64,000 nt of DNA from Sinomonas gamaensis (GCF_005876955.1 NZ_SSCL01000011.1:85128-149127); one strand, 5' to 3'; positions 18,844 to 29,815 are shown, counted from the first letter of the stretch. Notes: generated by a model not told the origin, from the letters alone. Made by a program: numbers and translations.

Positions 18844-19395
18844 GTGGATTCTCACGACGTCCAGGCAGACCTCAAGCACGTCCTCTACGGCCGGGAGCAG
18901 ATCCAGCAGCGAGTCGCCGAGCTCGCGGCGGAGATCGACCGGGACTACGAGGGCAGGGACCTGCTGATCGTCGGTGTTCTCAAGGGCGCGGTCATGGTCA
19001 TGGCGGACCTCGCTCGCGCGCTGCACAGCCACGTGACGATGGACTGGATGGCCGTCTCGTCGTACGGCTCCGGAACCCAGTCCTCGGGAGTGGTGCGAAT
19101 CCTGAAGGACCTCGACACCGATCTCATGGGCAAGCACGTGCTGATCGTCGAGGACATCATCGACTCCGGCCTGACCCTCTCCTGGCTCAAGACCAACCTC
19201 GAGTCCCGCGGCACCGCGTCGGTTGAGATCTGCACGGCCTTCCGGAAGCCGGAGGCGGCCAAGGTGAAGATCGACGTCAAGTACGTCGGCTTCGACATCC
19301 CCAATGAGTTCGTGGTGGGCTACGGCCTCGACTACGCGGAGAAGTACCGCAACCTCGACTTCGTCGGGACGCTCGCTCCGCACGTCTACGAATAA
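18844..19395 (+). CDS. hpt: Hypoxanthine phosphoribosyltransferase
   Basis: 183 residues; salvages hypoxanthine and guanine to IMP and GMP using PRPP. The PRPP-binding loop VLIVEDIIDSGLTLSWL is intact, with upstream PPi-binding residues in VGVLKGAVMVMADLARAL and the flexible-loop segment VSSYGSGTQSSG. GTG start preceded by AGGAG at 7 bases. The spacer to ftsH contains a short G5/C5 hairpin at 19432-19450 that may slow transcription. Confidence 0.95.
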   Translation: MDSHDVQADLKHVLYGREQIQQRVAELAAEIDRDYEGRDLLIVGVLKGAVMVMADLARALHSHVTMDWMAVSSYGSGTQSSGVVRILKDLDTDLMGKHVLIVEDIIDSGLTLSWLKTNLESRGTASVEICTAFRKPEAAKVKIDVKYVGFDIPNEFVVGYGLDYAEKYRNLDFVGTLAPHVYE

Positions 19396-19584
19396 CCCGA
19401 TCTCTTTCGTTGAATCCGCCGCCGGAAGTTCGGGGGAACTTTTGCCCCCCACCGTGCGTGATGCTGTCCGAACGGTATAGCTTGTTGCGGTACTGCTCGA
19501 GAGCAGGGGACAGCAGGGGCGGGGGTCCTCTGCGGTGAATGGCGCCGCGGCACAACAGAAGGGACGGGGCTCGGCCCCGAGTTC

Positions 19585-21714
<2,130 letters not shown>

Positions 21715-21725
21715 GAAGCCCCCGA

Positions 21726-21731
21726 TAGGAT
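21726..21731 (+). promoter_or_regulatory. -10 box (TAGGAT) of leaderless folE
   Basis: TAGGAT ends 6 bases before the GTG of folE, suggesting an internal leaderless promoter after ftsH. Confidence 0.55.
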
Positions 21732-21737
21732 CATGCC

Positions 21738-22352
21738 GTGACCCATATTGACGACGACGACGTTGCCGCCGCCGCCGACCTCGACCCGCGCATCGACTTG
21801 CCGAGGATCGAGGCTGCTGTCCGTGAGATTCTGCTCGCGGTCGGGGAGGACCCCGACCGCAGCGGGCTCCGGGACACTCCGAAGCGAGTGGCCAAGGCCT
21901 ACGCCGAGACCTTCGCGGGCCTCCACCAGATCCCCGAAGACGTCCTCGGTGTCACGTTCGACCTCGACCACGAGGAGCTCGTGCTCGTCAAGGACATCCC
22001 GTTCTACTCGACCTGCGAGCACCATCTGGTCCCGTTCCACGGGGTGGCCCACGTGGGGTACATCCCGTCCCATGACGGCCGGGTGACGGGGCTCAGCAAG
22101 CTCGCGCGGCTCGTGGACATCTACGCCCGCCGCCCCCAGGTGCAGGAGCGGCTGACCACGGACGTCGCGGAAGCCCTCGTGAAGCACCTCAAGCCGCGCG
22201 GTGTGATCGTCGTGGTGGAGTGCGAGCACATGTGCATGTCCATGCGGGGGGTCCGGAAGCCGGGAGCGAAGACCGTCACGAGCGCCGTCCGCGGGCAGCT
22301 GCACGATCCGGCGACCCGCGCCGAAGCCATGAGCCTCATCCTCGGAAGGTAA
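21738..22352 (+). CDS. folE: GTP cyclohydrolase I
   Basis: First enzyme of folate synthesis: GTP to dihydroneopterin triphosphate. 204 residues. The zinc-binding cysteines and histidine are visible in [12 protein letters not shown] and [33 protein letters not shown] is the family signature. Starts at a GTG, 23 bases after ftsH, heading the folE-folP-folB-folK run. Confidence 0.97.
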   Translation: MTHIDDDDVAAAADLDPRIDLPRIEAAVREILLAVGEDPDRSGLRDTPKRVAKAYAETFAGLHQIPEDVLGVTFDLDHEELVLVKDIPFYSTCEHHLVPFHGVAHVGYIPSHDGRVTGLSKLARLVDIYARRPQVQERLTTDVAEALVKHLKPRGVIVVVECEHMCMSMRGVRKPGAKTVTSAVRGQLHDPATRAEAMSLILGR

Positions 22353-22358
22353 TAGACC

Positions 22359-23264
22359 ATGGACACCCTCGCCGCAGCGCCCGGAACCGGGCCCAACACC
22401 ACGCCCCTTCCCGTTCTCCGCAAGCCCCTCCCGAGGGCGACTTTCGAGTCCCTCCCGACGGACCGCGCCGTGGTCATGGGCATCCTCAACGTGACCCCGG
22501 ACTCGTTCAGCGACGGGGGCCAGCACTCCTCGGTGGACGAGGCCATCGCCGCAGGCCTGCGCATGTTCTACGGCGGTGCGGACATCATCGACGTCGGCGG
22601 TGAATCGACCCGGCCCGGAGCCGACGAGGTCCCAGAGGACGAGGAACAGCGGAGGGTTCTTCCCGTGGTCGAGGCGCTGGCCAAGGCAGGTGCTCTCGTC
22701 TCGGTCGACACGCGGCGGGCCACCACGGCCGCCAAGGCGCTCGATGCCGGCGCGGTCATCATCAATGACGTCTCGGGCCTTGAGGCGAGCCAGGACATGA
22801 TCGACCTCGTGGCCGATCGGGGCGCCTATTACGTGCTCATGCACAACCGTGGCAACTCCCGCGTCATGACGTCGCTCACCGACTACGCGGATGTCCTCGA
22901 CGACGTGCTTGCCGAGACGGTGTCGGTCCGCGACCGGCTGCGGGCCGCTGGCGTCCACGACGAGAAGATCATCGTCGATCCGGGCCTCGGCTTCGCCAAG
23001 ACTGGCGAGCAGAACTGGACGCTGATCAGGGGAATCGAGCGCTTCCTCGACCTCGGTCACAAAGTGCTCGTCGCGGCGTCCCGAAAGCGCTTCCTCGGCG
23101 AGCTCCTGACCACGGCGGGAAAGGCCGCGGAGCCCGAGCAGCGGGACGCGGCGACCGCCGCGATCACCGCAGTCGTCGCGTCGAGGGGTGCGTGGGGCGT
23201 GCGCGTGCACGACGTCGCCCCGAACCTCGACGCCGTCAAGGTCGCCGCTCGGGCGAGGGCCTGA
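22359..23264 (+). CDS. folP: Dihydropteroate synthase
   Basis: Joins pterin pyrophosphate to p-aminobenzoate; the sulfonamide target. 301 residues. Conserved loops: MGILNVTPDSFSDGG, IIDVGGESTRPGADEV and VIINDVSG; the late KRFLGEL segment (ASRKRFLGELL) binds pterin/phosphate. Six bases after folE, clearly cotranscribed. Confidence 0.97.
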   Translation: MDTLAAAPGTGPNTTPLPVLRKPLPRATFESLPTDRAVVMGILNVTPDSFSDGGQHSSVDEAIAAGLRMFYGGADIIDVGGESTRPGADEVPEDEEQRRVLPVVEALAKAGALVSVDTRRATTAAKALDAGAVIINDVSGLEASQDMIDLVADRGAYYVLMHNRGNSRVMTSLTDYADVLDDVLAETVSVRDRLRAAGVHDEKIIVDPGLGFAKTGEQNWTLIRGIERFLDLGHKVLVAASRKRFLGELLTTAGKAAEPEQRDAATAAITAVVASRGAWGVRVHDVAPNLDAVKVAARARA

Positions 23265-23274
23265 GGCGGGGCGA

Positions 23275-23646
23275 GTGGGCACGAGAGCCGACCTCATCAC
23301 GCTCCGGGGCGTCTCCGCCGTCGGGCATCACGGGGTGCTTGACTTCGAGCGCCGCGAGGGGCAGCCGTTTGTGGTCGACGCCGTGCTGGAGTGCGACTTC
23401 GCGGACGCCGCAAGCTCCGACGATCTCGTGAAGACCGCAAGCTACGCGGACATCGCCGAGCGGATCACGCAGATCGTCTCCGGGGAGCCGGTGAACCTCA
23501 TCGAGACGCTCGCGGTCCGCATCGCCGAGATGATCCTGTCGGAGTTCGCGGCCATTGCTTCCGCCGAGGTGACCGTGCACAAGCCCAAGGCGCCCATCGC
23601 CGTGCCCTTCGACGATGTCGCCGTCACCGTCTTCCGAGGCCGGTGA
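23275..23646 (+). CDS. folB: Dihydroneopterin aldolase
   Basis: Splits dihydroneopterin to 6-hydroxymethyldihydropterin and glycolaldehyde. 123 residues from a GTG 10 bases after folP (VGTRADLITLRGVSAVGHHG). Conserved parts are the YADIAERI segment, NLIETLAVRIAEMIL with the catalytic-site glutamate, and the VHKPKAPI motif with the essential lysine. Confidence 0.95.
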   Translation: MGTRADLITLRGVSAVGHHGVLDFERREGQPFVVDAVLECDFADAASSDDLVKTASYADIAERITQIVSGEPVNLIETLAVRIAEMILSEFAAIASAEVTVHKPKAPIAVPFDDVAVTVFRGR

Positions 23647-23647
23647 G

Positions 23648-24187
23648 ATGAGCGACGACCTGCCCGCCCAGCAGTCCGGGTACACGCGCGCCGTGCTTGC
23701 GCTCGGCAGCAACCTCGGGGAGCGTGCCGAGACGCTTGCCGAGGCCGTCTCCGATCTCGTCGATCGGCCCGAGGTCCGGCTCGTCGACGTCTCGCCCGTC
23801 ATCCAGACGAAGGCCGTGGGCGGCCCAGAAGGCCAGCCGGACTTCCTGAACATGGTCATGATCGTCCAGACCAGTCTCGGGCCGTACGAGCTGCTCGCCC
23901 ACTGCCAGGCTGTCGAGGCCAAGCACCTGCGCACCCGTGAGGTCCGCTGGGGTCCGCGCACTCTCGACGTCGACATCATCGTCTACGGCAACCTCGTCCA
24001 GGATGATCCGATCCTGACCCTCCCGCATCCGCGCGCCGCCGAACGCGCGTTCGTGCTCTTCCCGTGGCTCCTCATCGACCCGACGGCGGTCCTCGAAGGG
24101 CATCCGATCGTCGAGCTCCTCGAAGACTGCTCTGATTCCAGCGGCATCGAGGACTACGACATGCTGCTGGACGAGGGGCTTGCATGA
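23648..24187 (+). CDS. folK: Hydroxymethyldihydropterin pyrophosphokinase
   Basis: Transfers pyrophosphate from ATP to hydroxymethyldihydropterin, feeding folP. 179 residues from the ATG one base after the folB stop. ALGSNLGERAETL at the N-terminus and the signature RWGPRTLDVDIIVYG with the two metal-binding aspartates are intact, as is LPHPRAAERAFVL. Confidence 0.96.
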   Translation: MSDDLPAQQSGYTRAVLALGSNLGERAETLAEAVSDLVDRPEVRLVDVSPVIQTKAVGGPEGQPDFLNMVMIVQTSLGPYELLAHCQAVEAKHLRTREVRWGPRTLDVDIIVYGNLVQDDPILTLPHPRAAERAFVLFPWLLIDPTAVLEGHPIVELLEDCSDSSGIEDYDMLLDEGLA

Positions 24188-24696
24188 AGCCACTCCGTCT
24201 CACCGTGCTCGCGCTCATCGGCGTGGTCCTCGGCCTCCTGGGCTTCGCCGCCACCGAGCTCTCCGACCGCGCCTCGGCGACCACGCCGGTCCTGCCCTAC
24301 AGCGCGCTCGGAAGCATGGCGGTCATCGCCGTCTTCACACTCGCGCTCGGCATCCGCGTGCTGCGCTGGCGGAACGAGAAGAAGCGCAAGCGGATGATCG
24401 ACCCCATCTTCGCGGCCCGCACGCTCGTCCTCGCCCACGCCTGCGCGTACGCGGGCGCCGTCCTCCTCGGCTGGCACGCCGGCGTCGTGGCGAACCAGAT
24501 TCCGGTCTGGGCGGTTCGGGCCACGAGCCCTGTGGTGCTGCAGGCCGTGGCCATGATGGGAGGCGGCGTGGTCATGGTGGCGATCGGCCTCCTGGTCGAG
24601 CGTTTCTGCCGAGTCCCTCCCGAGGACACCGACGAGGCCGAGGGCGGAGGCTCAGGCCCCACACGCGCGGGTGACGCCGAGGGCGGGTTCGCGTGA
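24184..24696 (+). CDS. DUF3180 membrane protein
   Basis: 170 residues with four hydrophobic helices (starting LRLTVLALIGVVLGLLGFAA) and a Glu/Gly-rich tail. Start ATG overlaps the folK stop by 4 bases and its own stop overlaps the next gene by 4, so it belongs to the same operon. DUF3180 proteins accompany folK in many actinobacteria; function unknown. Confidence 0.85.
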   Translation: MKPLRLTVLALIGVVLGLLGFAATELSDRASATTPVLPYSALGSMAVIAVFTLALGIRVLRWRNEKKRKRMIDPIFAARTLVLAHACAYAGAVLLGWHAGVVANQIPVWAVRATSPVVLQAVAMMGGGVVMVAIGLLVERFCRVPPEDTDEAEGGGSGPTRAGDAEGGFA

Positions 24697-25622
24697 CCCG
24701 TCCCGGACGGCTTGGAGTCGGCATCATCGGTGCGGGCAAGGTGGGCGCGGTCCTCGGTGCGGCCTTGCGCGCTGCCGAACACGCCGTCGTCGGCGTCTCC
24801 GCGGTGTCGGAGGCGAGCCGGGAGCGCGCGGAGACCCTGCTTCCGGGGGTGCCGATCCTGGAGATTCCCGACGTCGTCGAGCGCGCAGAGCTCGTGCTCC
24901 TTGCGGTGCCGGATGACGCGCTCGGCCCGCTCGTGGAGGGCCTTGCGAAGCTCGGCGCATGGCAGCCGGGGCAGCTCGTGGCGCACACGTCCGGGCGCCA
25001 CGGCGTGGGCGTCCTCGCCCCGGTGCGCGCGGCCGGGGCCATCCCGCTCGCGATCCATCCGGCCATGACGTTCACGGGGATGAGCCTCGATCTGGGGCGC
25101 ATCCTTGACTGCCGCTTCGGGGTGACCGCCGACCCGGCGATGCTGCCGATCGCCCAGGCCCTCGTCGTCGAGATGGGGGCCGAGCCGGTGGTCATCGCCG
25201 AGGGGGACCGCGCCGCGTACCACGCAGCGCTCGCGCATGGATCGAATCACCTCGTCACGCTGGTGGCACAGGCGGCCGAGATCCTCGGCCGGATCGGCGT
25301 GGAGGAGCCCGACCACCTCCTCGGGCCGCTTCTCCGCGCCTCGCTCGACAACGCGCTCGCTGCCGGCGAGGCTGCGCTGACGGGCCCCGTCGCGCGAGGC
25401 GACGTGGGGACCGTGGCAGCCCATGCGGAGGCGCTGGCCGAGCTTGCGGACTCAGGGGCGGCCGACGGCGGAGCCTCCGACATCCTCGAGGCCTACCGCG
25501 CGATGGCCCTCGCCACGGCGCGCCGCGCGGAACGCCGCGGCCTGTATGGGCCCGCAACGCGGGAGCGGCTCGAGGAAGCCCTCGAGCCGGGCGAGAACGA
25601 GAACCCGAGGGAGGAACTCTAG
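24693..25622 (+). CDS. Rossmann-fold DUF2520 protein
   Basis: 309 residues. The N-terminus is an NAD(P)-binding Rossmann fold with GVGIIGAGKVGAVLGAAL; the C-terminal half is the helical DUF2520 domain (AHGSNHLVTLVAQAAEILG). Related to 6-phosphogluconate-dehydrogenase-like reductases. It sits directly before panC with no gap, as in many actinobacteria, which hints at a role near pantothenate metabolism, but no reaction is proven. Confidence 0.85.
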   Translation: MTRPGRLGVGIIGAGKVGAVLGAALRAAEHAVVGVSAVSEASRERAETLLPGVPILEIPDVVERAELVLLAVPDDALGPLVEGLAKLGAWQPGQLVAHTSGRHGVGVLAPVRAAGAIPLAIHPAMTFTGMSLDLGRILDCRFGVTADPAMLPIAQALVVEMGAEPVVIAEGDRAAYHAALAHGSNHLVTLVAQAAEILGRIGVEEPDHLLGPLLRASLDNALAAGEAALTGPVARGDVGTVAAHAEALAELADSGAADGGASDILEAYRAMALATARRAERRGLYGPATRERLEEALEPGENENPREEL

Positions 25623-26537
25623 ATGCCCATCACGGTTGTTCACACGAAGGCCGACCTGAGGTCCGAGGTCGCGCGGCTCATCCGGGAGCATGCGGGTCGA
25701 CGAGGATCCGCGCCGTCGCTCGGTCTCGTCCCCACGATGGGTGCCCTCCACAGCGGACATCGTCGCCTCGCCGAGGCGGCGGTTGCGGCGAACGACGTGG
25801 TGGTGGCCAGCATCTTCGTCAATCCTCTGCAGTTCGGCGACCCGAAAGACCTCGAGCGCTATCCGCGCACGCTCGAGGCCGACGCCGCGCTCCTTGAGTC
25901 TGTGGGGGTGGACCTGGCCTTCGCGCCGTCCGTGGAGGAGATGTACCCCGGCGGCGATCCGCTCGTCCGCGTGACTGCCGGCCCGCTCGCCGGCAAGTGG
26001 GAGGGTGCGTCGAGGCCGGGCCATTTCGACGGCGTCCTGACGGTCGTCTCCAAGCTGTTCCACCTCGCGATGCCGGGCCCGGCCGCGGGGCAGCCCACCG
26101 CGTTCCGTGCGTATTTCGGGCAGAAGGATGCCCAGCAGCTCGCGATCGTGCGCCGCATGGTCAAGGATCTCGACTTTCCCGTCGAGGTGGTCGGGGTGCC
26201 GATCGTCCGCGCCGAGGACGGCCTCGCGCTTTCCAGCCGCAACCAGTTCCTGAGCGCCGAGCAGCGCGAGGCGGCGCTCGTGCTTTCCCGGGCGTTGCGG
26301 CTCGTGGATGAGCGCGCCACGGCGCACGAACCGCTCGAGCCCGACGACGCCGTCGACCTCATCAAGTCCCAGCCCGGCGTCGAGCTCGACTATTTCGAGG
26401 TCGTCGACCCGGACACTCTCGAGCCGCTCGCGTTCAACTGCCGCGAGACCCCGTTCACGGGGGAGGCGCTCGCGATTGTCGCAGCACGTGTCGGCGACGT
26501 CCGGCTGATCGACAGCATGCCTCTCAAGGCCCGCTAA
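25623..26537 (+). CDS. panC: Pantothenate synthetase
   Basis: Condenses pantoate and beta-alanine with ATP. 304 residues. The adenylate-forming HIGH-like motif is [10 protein letters not shown], with [19 protein letters not shown] and the KMSKS-equivalent loop [10 protein letters not shown]. Starts immediately after the DUF2520 stop; ends the operon, 4 bases before a palindromic spacer element. Confidence 0.97.
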   Translation: MPITVVHTKADLRSEVARLIREHAGRRGSAPSLGLVPTMGALHSGHRRLAEAAVAANDVVVASIFVNPLQFGDPKDLERYPRTLEADAALLESVGVDLAFAPSVEEMYPGGDPLVRVTAGPLAGKWEGASRPGHFDGVLTVVSKLFHLAMPGPAAGQPTAFRAYFGQKDAQQLAIVRRMVKDLDFPVEVVGVPIVRAEDGLALSSRNQFLSAEQREAALVLSRALRLVDERATAHEPLEPDDAVDLIKSQPGVELDYFEVVDPDTLEPLAFNCRETPFTGEALAIVAARVGDVRLIDSMPLKAR

Positions 26538-26540
26538 CCC

Positions 26541-26675
26541 CCCACCGTTTCGGGTACGCCAACTTCCCTCCTGGACCGACTCGGGTGCAGATACTTCCGA
26601 GCCTCGCCGCGGGCAGGGTCAGTATCTGTACCTGAGACAGGGAGAGGGGCGACTTGGTGTACCCGAGACGGTGGG
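26541..26675. repeat. Nested palindromic spacer element, family B
   Basis: Outer arms 26541-26565 and 26651-26675 match in 21 of 25 positions; inner arms 26580-26595 and 26621-26636 match in 14 of 16. The arms carry the core GTACCCGA(A/G)ACGGTGGG also seen at 56505-56522 and, shortened, in the MFS gene. Located between the ends of the convergent panC and hydrolase genes. Confidence 0.85.
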
Positions 26676-26687
26676 AGCGGGGCGAGG

Positions 26688-27533
26688 TCAGGAGGAGAAG
26701 AACTCCGCCAGCCGCTCGATGAGGGCGCGGGCGGGCCGTTCAGGAGCGTCGTGGGCGAGCTTCGGGAGGACGTCGAAATCGGAGGCTGGCAGCACGCCGT
26801 CGAGCTTTTGGGCCGCCTCGGCGAAGTACTCGGGGCTGGCCCCGCCCACGAGGAACAGCGTCTCGAGCGGCAGGGCATCGAACGGCGCGGCCTTGGAATC
26901 GGCGGCGAGGACCGCCCGGATCTCGCGGGGGCCCGTCGGCAGTAGCCGGGTGAGGACCTTGCCCGGCTGGGTCCGGCTGCCGATCCGGTTGAGCACGGTC
27001 AGGATGGGCAGCGGCAGCTTGGAAACCGGGCCGGCCGTCTGGAGGCCACGCAGCAGCACGGCGAGGGCCTTCTCCTCGTCCCCGTGAGCGAGCGCGGCTT
27101 CGTAGTCGTCGAGCCACCCCGCGCTGTAACTGCCGTTGAACGAGATGATGGGGTCGTAGACGGCGAGCTGGGCAATGTCGAGCGTGCGCCCGCCGTGCAG
27201 CGCGATGCACCCGCCGTAATTGTGGCCGAACACCGCCTGCGAGCCAGTGTGGGCGAGCACAGCGCCCAGATCCGAGATTTCGACGGCGAGCGAGTAGTCC
27301 TCGGGCTGGGCCGACGACGCCCCGCGGCCCCTGCGGTTGTAGAGGTGGACGGGGGCATGGAGGGATTCGGCGAGGCGCTGCGCGAAGTCGCGGTAGAGTT
27401 CGGCGGTCACCATCGAGCCGTGGACGACGACGACGCCGCCTTCGGTCTGCCCGTCGCCGGCGGCTGTGAACAGCTCGAGGACCGCGCCGTCAGGGGTCTG
27501 AACGGAAGAGCCGAGGATCTGGGTGGCTGCCAT
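26688..27533 (-). CDS. Alpha/beta hydrolase fold protein, nucleophile position Asn
   Basis: 281 residues. Fold features are clear: oxyanion HG in VVVHGSMVTAEL, NRRGRGASS, and a late AHDAPER that would hold the catalytic histidine. At the nucleophile elbow, however, the motif reads GHNYGG where hydrolases have GxSxG, so the serine is replaced by asparagine (codon AAT). It may be a pseudo-enzyme or use another chemistry. Start at MAATQIL supported by TAGGCT 7 bases upstream (leaderless); an ATG two codons earlier is possible. Confidence 0.85.
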   Translation of the reverse strand: MAATQILGSSVQTPDGAVLELFTAAGDGQTEGGVVVVHGSMVTAELYRDFAQRLAESLHAPVHLYNRRGRGASSAQPEDYSLAVEISDLGAVLAHTGSQAVFGHNYGGCIALHGGRTLDIAQLAVYDPIISFNGSYSAGWLDDYEAALAHGDEEKALAVLLRGLQTAGPVSKLPLPILTVLNRIGSRTQPGKVLTRLLPTGPREIRAVLAADSKAAPFDALPLETLFLVGGASPEYFAEAAQKLDGVLPASDFDVLPKLAHDAPERPARALIERLAEFFSS

Positions 27534-27540
27534 GGGCATG

Positions 27541-27546
27541 AGCCTA
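27541..27546 (-). promoter_or_regulatory. -10 box of the alpha/beta hydrolase gene
   Basis: TAGGCT on the minus strand, 7 bases before ATG 27533; back to back with the lysS promoter 18 bases away. Confidence 0.55.
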
Positions 27547-27564
27547 GCCCACAGGCCGCTGGCC

Positions 27565-27570
27565 TAGAAT
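27565..27570 (+). promoter_or_regulatory. -10 box (TAGAAT) of lysS
   Basis: TAGAAT ends 8 bases before the GTG start of lysS; no Shine-Dalgarno sequence, so probably leaderless or nearly so. Confidence 0.55.
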
Positions 27571-27578
27571 TGAATGCT

Positions 27579-29111
27579 GTGACTGCGCAGAACACCGCCC
27601 AAGGGGCAGAGCCGGCGACCAAGACCGGCATCGAGCCAGCCGACGCCAGCGAACAGATGCACGTGCGGATGGAGAAGCGCGGCAAGCTCCTCGCCCGCGG
27701 TGAGGAACCGTATCCGGTCAGGCTCGAGCGCAGTCATTCGCTCGCTGACATCCGCGCGAAGTACCCCGAGCTCGAGCCGGACACCGCCACGGGAGACGTG
27801 GTCGGCGTCGTCGGCCGCGTGGTGTTCGTGCGCAACACCGGCAAGCTCTGTTTCGCCACGCTCCAGGAAGGCGACGGGACGCGCCTCCAGGCCATGCTGA
27901 GCCTCGCGAATGTCGGCGAGGAGCGCCTCGGGGACTGGAAGTCTCTCGTCGACCTCGGCGACCACGTCTACATCCACGGCGAGGTCATCTCCTCCCGTCG
28001 AGGCGAGCTGTCCGTGATGGCCGACGACTGGAAGATGGCCTCGAAGGCGCTGCGGCCGCTCCCCACGCTGCACACGGAGCTGAGCGAGGAGACGCGCGTC
28101 CGCCAGCGCTACGTGGACCTCATGGTCCGCGACGAGGCACGCCAGATGGTGTACACGCGTGCCAAGATCACCAAGACCGTTCGCGACACTCTCGACTCCC
28201 ACGGCTACGTGGAAGTCGAGACCCCGATGCTCAATTTGATCCACGGTGGTGCAGCCGCCCGCCCATTCGCGACGCATCTCAATGCTTTCGACCAGGACAT
28301 GACTCTTCGAATCGCCACTGAGCTCTATCTCAAGCGGGCCGTTGTGGGCGGAATCGAGCGCGTCTATGAGATTGGGCGCGTGTTCCGTAACGAGGGCGTG
28401 GATTCAACGCACAGCCCAGAATTTACGACTCTTGAATGCTATGAAGCGTACGCAGATCAATTCGTGATGGCTGAGCGGATGAAGGAGATCATCCTCAACG
28501 TCGCAGATGTCATGGGCAAGCGTCAGATCGAGACTCCTGAAGGAACGATCGATCTTGACGGCGAATGGCGTTGGCTTGGCGTGTATCCCGGCCTCTCTGA
28601 GGCTGTTGGGGAAGAGATCACGCCTGATACTCCGCTTGAAAGGCTCCTCGAGATCGGGGACAAACGCGGCGTGAAGACAGACCCTTTGTGGACCACGGAA
28701 AAGGCGGTTGTGGAGCTGTTCGGCGATATCGTCGAACCGACTCTGCTGAATCCCACGTTCGTCTACGATTACCCGCCCTCGGCCCAGCCGCTCGCGCGCC
28801 CGCACCGCGACGATCCGCGGCTCATTGAGGCATGGGACCTGATTATCGGCGGAATGGAGCGCGGCACGGCGTTCTCCGAGCTCATCGACCCGGTGATCCA
28901 GCGCGAGCGGCTCACTGAGCAGTCGCGACTTGCCGCGGAAGGCGACGACGAGGCCATGCAGCTCGACGAAGACTTCCTGCGAGCCCTCGAATACGGGGCG
29001 CCGCCCATGGGCGGCATCGGGCTCGGGATCGACCGCCTGGTGATGCTGTTCACTCAGGCGGGCATTCGCGAGACCATCCTCTTCCCGCTCCTCAAGCCGG
29101 AGACCAACTGA
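27579..29111 (+). CDS. lysS: Lysyl-tRNA synthetase, class II
   Basis: 510 residues; charges tRNA-Lys. An N-terminal OB-fold anticodon-binding domain (VVGVVGRVVFVRNTGKLCFA) precedes the catalytic core: motif 2 IGRVFRNEGVDSTHSPEF and motif 3 GGIGLGIDRLVMLF. The GTG start (VTAQNTAQG) is chosen because the open frame upstream runs through the hydrolase gene on the other strand. Codon use changes inside the gene: from about 28230 to 28770 third positions are much less GC-rich than on either side. The tRNA it uses is encoded at 56374. Confidence 0.96.
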   Translation: MTAQNTAQGAEPATKTGIEPADASEQMHVRMEKRGKLLARGEEPYPVRLERSHSLADIRAKYPELEPDTATGDVVGVVGRVVFVRNTGKLCFATLQEGDGTRLQAMLSLANVGEERLGDWKSLVDLGDHVYIHGEVISSRRGELSVMADDWKMASKALRPLPTLHTELSEETRVRQRYVDLMVRDEARQMVYTRAKITKTVRDTLDSHGYVEVETPMLNLIHGGAAARPFATHLNAFDQDMTLRIATELYLKRAVVGGIERVYEIGRVFRNEGVDSTHSPEFTTLECYEAYADQFVMAERMKEIILNVADVMGKRQIETPEGTIDLDGEWRWLGVYPGLSEAVGEEITPDTPLERLLEIGDKRGVKTDPLWTTEKAVVELFGDIVEPTLLNPTFVYDYPPSAQPLARPHRDDPRLIEAWDLIIGGMERGTAFSELIDPVIQRERLTEQSRLAAEGDDEAMQLDEDFLRALEYGAPPMGGIGLGIDRLVMLFTQAGIRETILFPLLKPETN

Positions 29112-29112
29112 T

Positions 29113-29280
29113 ATGGATTACGTAGCGGTCCTGCTGCCCCCGGTACTCGTCGGACTCATTTTCTGGTTCGCGATCCGGGCGATATTCAACGCGGACAAGT
29201 CAGAGCGTGAAGCGCTCGCCCAAGCCGAAAGGGATGCCCAAGCGGCGGACGAAGGGAAAAGTTCTCCCCCTGCCGCCTGA
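29113..29280 (+). CDS. Small single-helix membrane protein
   Basis: A 55-residue ORF starting one base after lysS. Residues 4-24 (VAVLLPPVLVGLIFWFAIRAI) form one membrane helix; the rest is a charged, alanine-rich tail (SEREALAQAERDAQAADEG). Its position between lysS and lsr2 and translational coupling to lysS support a real gene. Function unknown. Confidence 0.75.
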   Translation: MDYVAVLLPPVLVGLIFWFAIRAIFNADKSEREALAQAERDAQAADEGKSSPPAA

Positions 29281-29286
29281 TTCGTT

Positions 29287-29315
29287 TTGACGTGCTGGTG
29301 ATGCCGAAGCATAAT
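29287..29315 (+). promoter_or_regulatory. Probable lsr2 promoter
   Basis: -35 TTGACG (29287-29292) and -10 CATAAT (29310-29315) with a 17-base spacer in an AT-richer stretch, about 100 bases before the lsr2 ATG. Confidence 0.6.
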
Positions 29316-29415
29316 GGCAGTGCGATAAGGGCGCTCATTCCGTATATTTGCGCCGGCGGCACGCAGTGGCTTGAGAGACATACCGATCCCCAGCACGGAC
29401 AGAGAAGAGAATCCC

Positions 29416-29760
29416 ATGGCACAAAAAGTCAAGATCATCCTTGTTGACGACCTCGACGGCGGTTCCGCTGACGAGACCGTGCGCTTCGGGATCGATGGCG
29501 CGAGCTACGAGATTGACCTTTCGAACGCGAATGCTTCGAAGCTCCGTGAGTCCCTCAAGGATTATGTCTCTGCAGCCCGCAAGTCCTCCTCCCGCGGCGG
29601 CCAGCAGCAGCCTCGCGCCCGCGCAACGTCCGGTGGTTCTTCGCGGAATTCGGAATCCGCGAAGATCCGTCAGTGGGCCCGGGACAACGGCTACAGCGTG
29701 AACAGCCGCGGCCGGATCCAGGCCGAGATCCAGGAGGCCTACCGCAAGGCGAACGGCTGA
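29416..29760 (+). CDS. lsr2: Lsr2 nucleoid-associated protein
   Basis: A 114-residue H-NS-like protein of actinobacteria that binds AT-rich DNA, bridges it and silences foreign genes. The N-terminal dimerisation domain starts MAQKVKIILVDDLDGGSAD; the C-terminal DNA-binding domain contains IRQWARDNGYSVNSRGRIQ, where the RGR tripeptide enters the minor groove. Single gene with its own promoter and a strong terminator. Confidence 0.96.
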   Translation: MAQKVKIILVDDLDGGSADETVRFGIDGASYEIDLSNANASKLRESLKDYVSAARKSSSRGGQQQPRARATSGGSSRNSESAKIRQWARDNGYSVNSRGRIQAEIQEAYRKANG

Positions 29761-29780
29761 TCTCTCAGTTCACGAGATTC

Positions 29781-29815
29781 ACGGGGACCCGGCGCGAACG
29801 GCGCCGGGTCCCCGT
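29781..29815 (+). terminator. lsr2 terminator
   Basis: Perfect 15-bp stem (arms 29781-29795 and 29801-29815), 5-base loop, followed by TCGTTAATCC. Confidence 0.8.
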
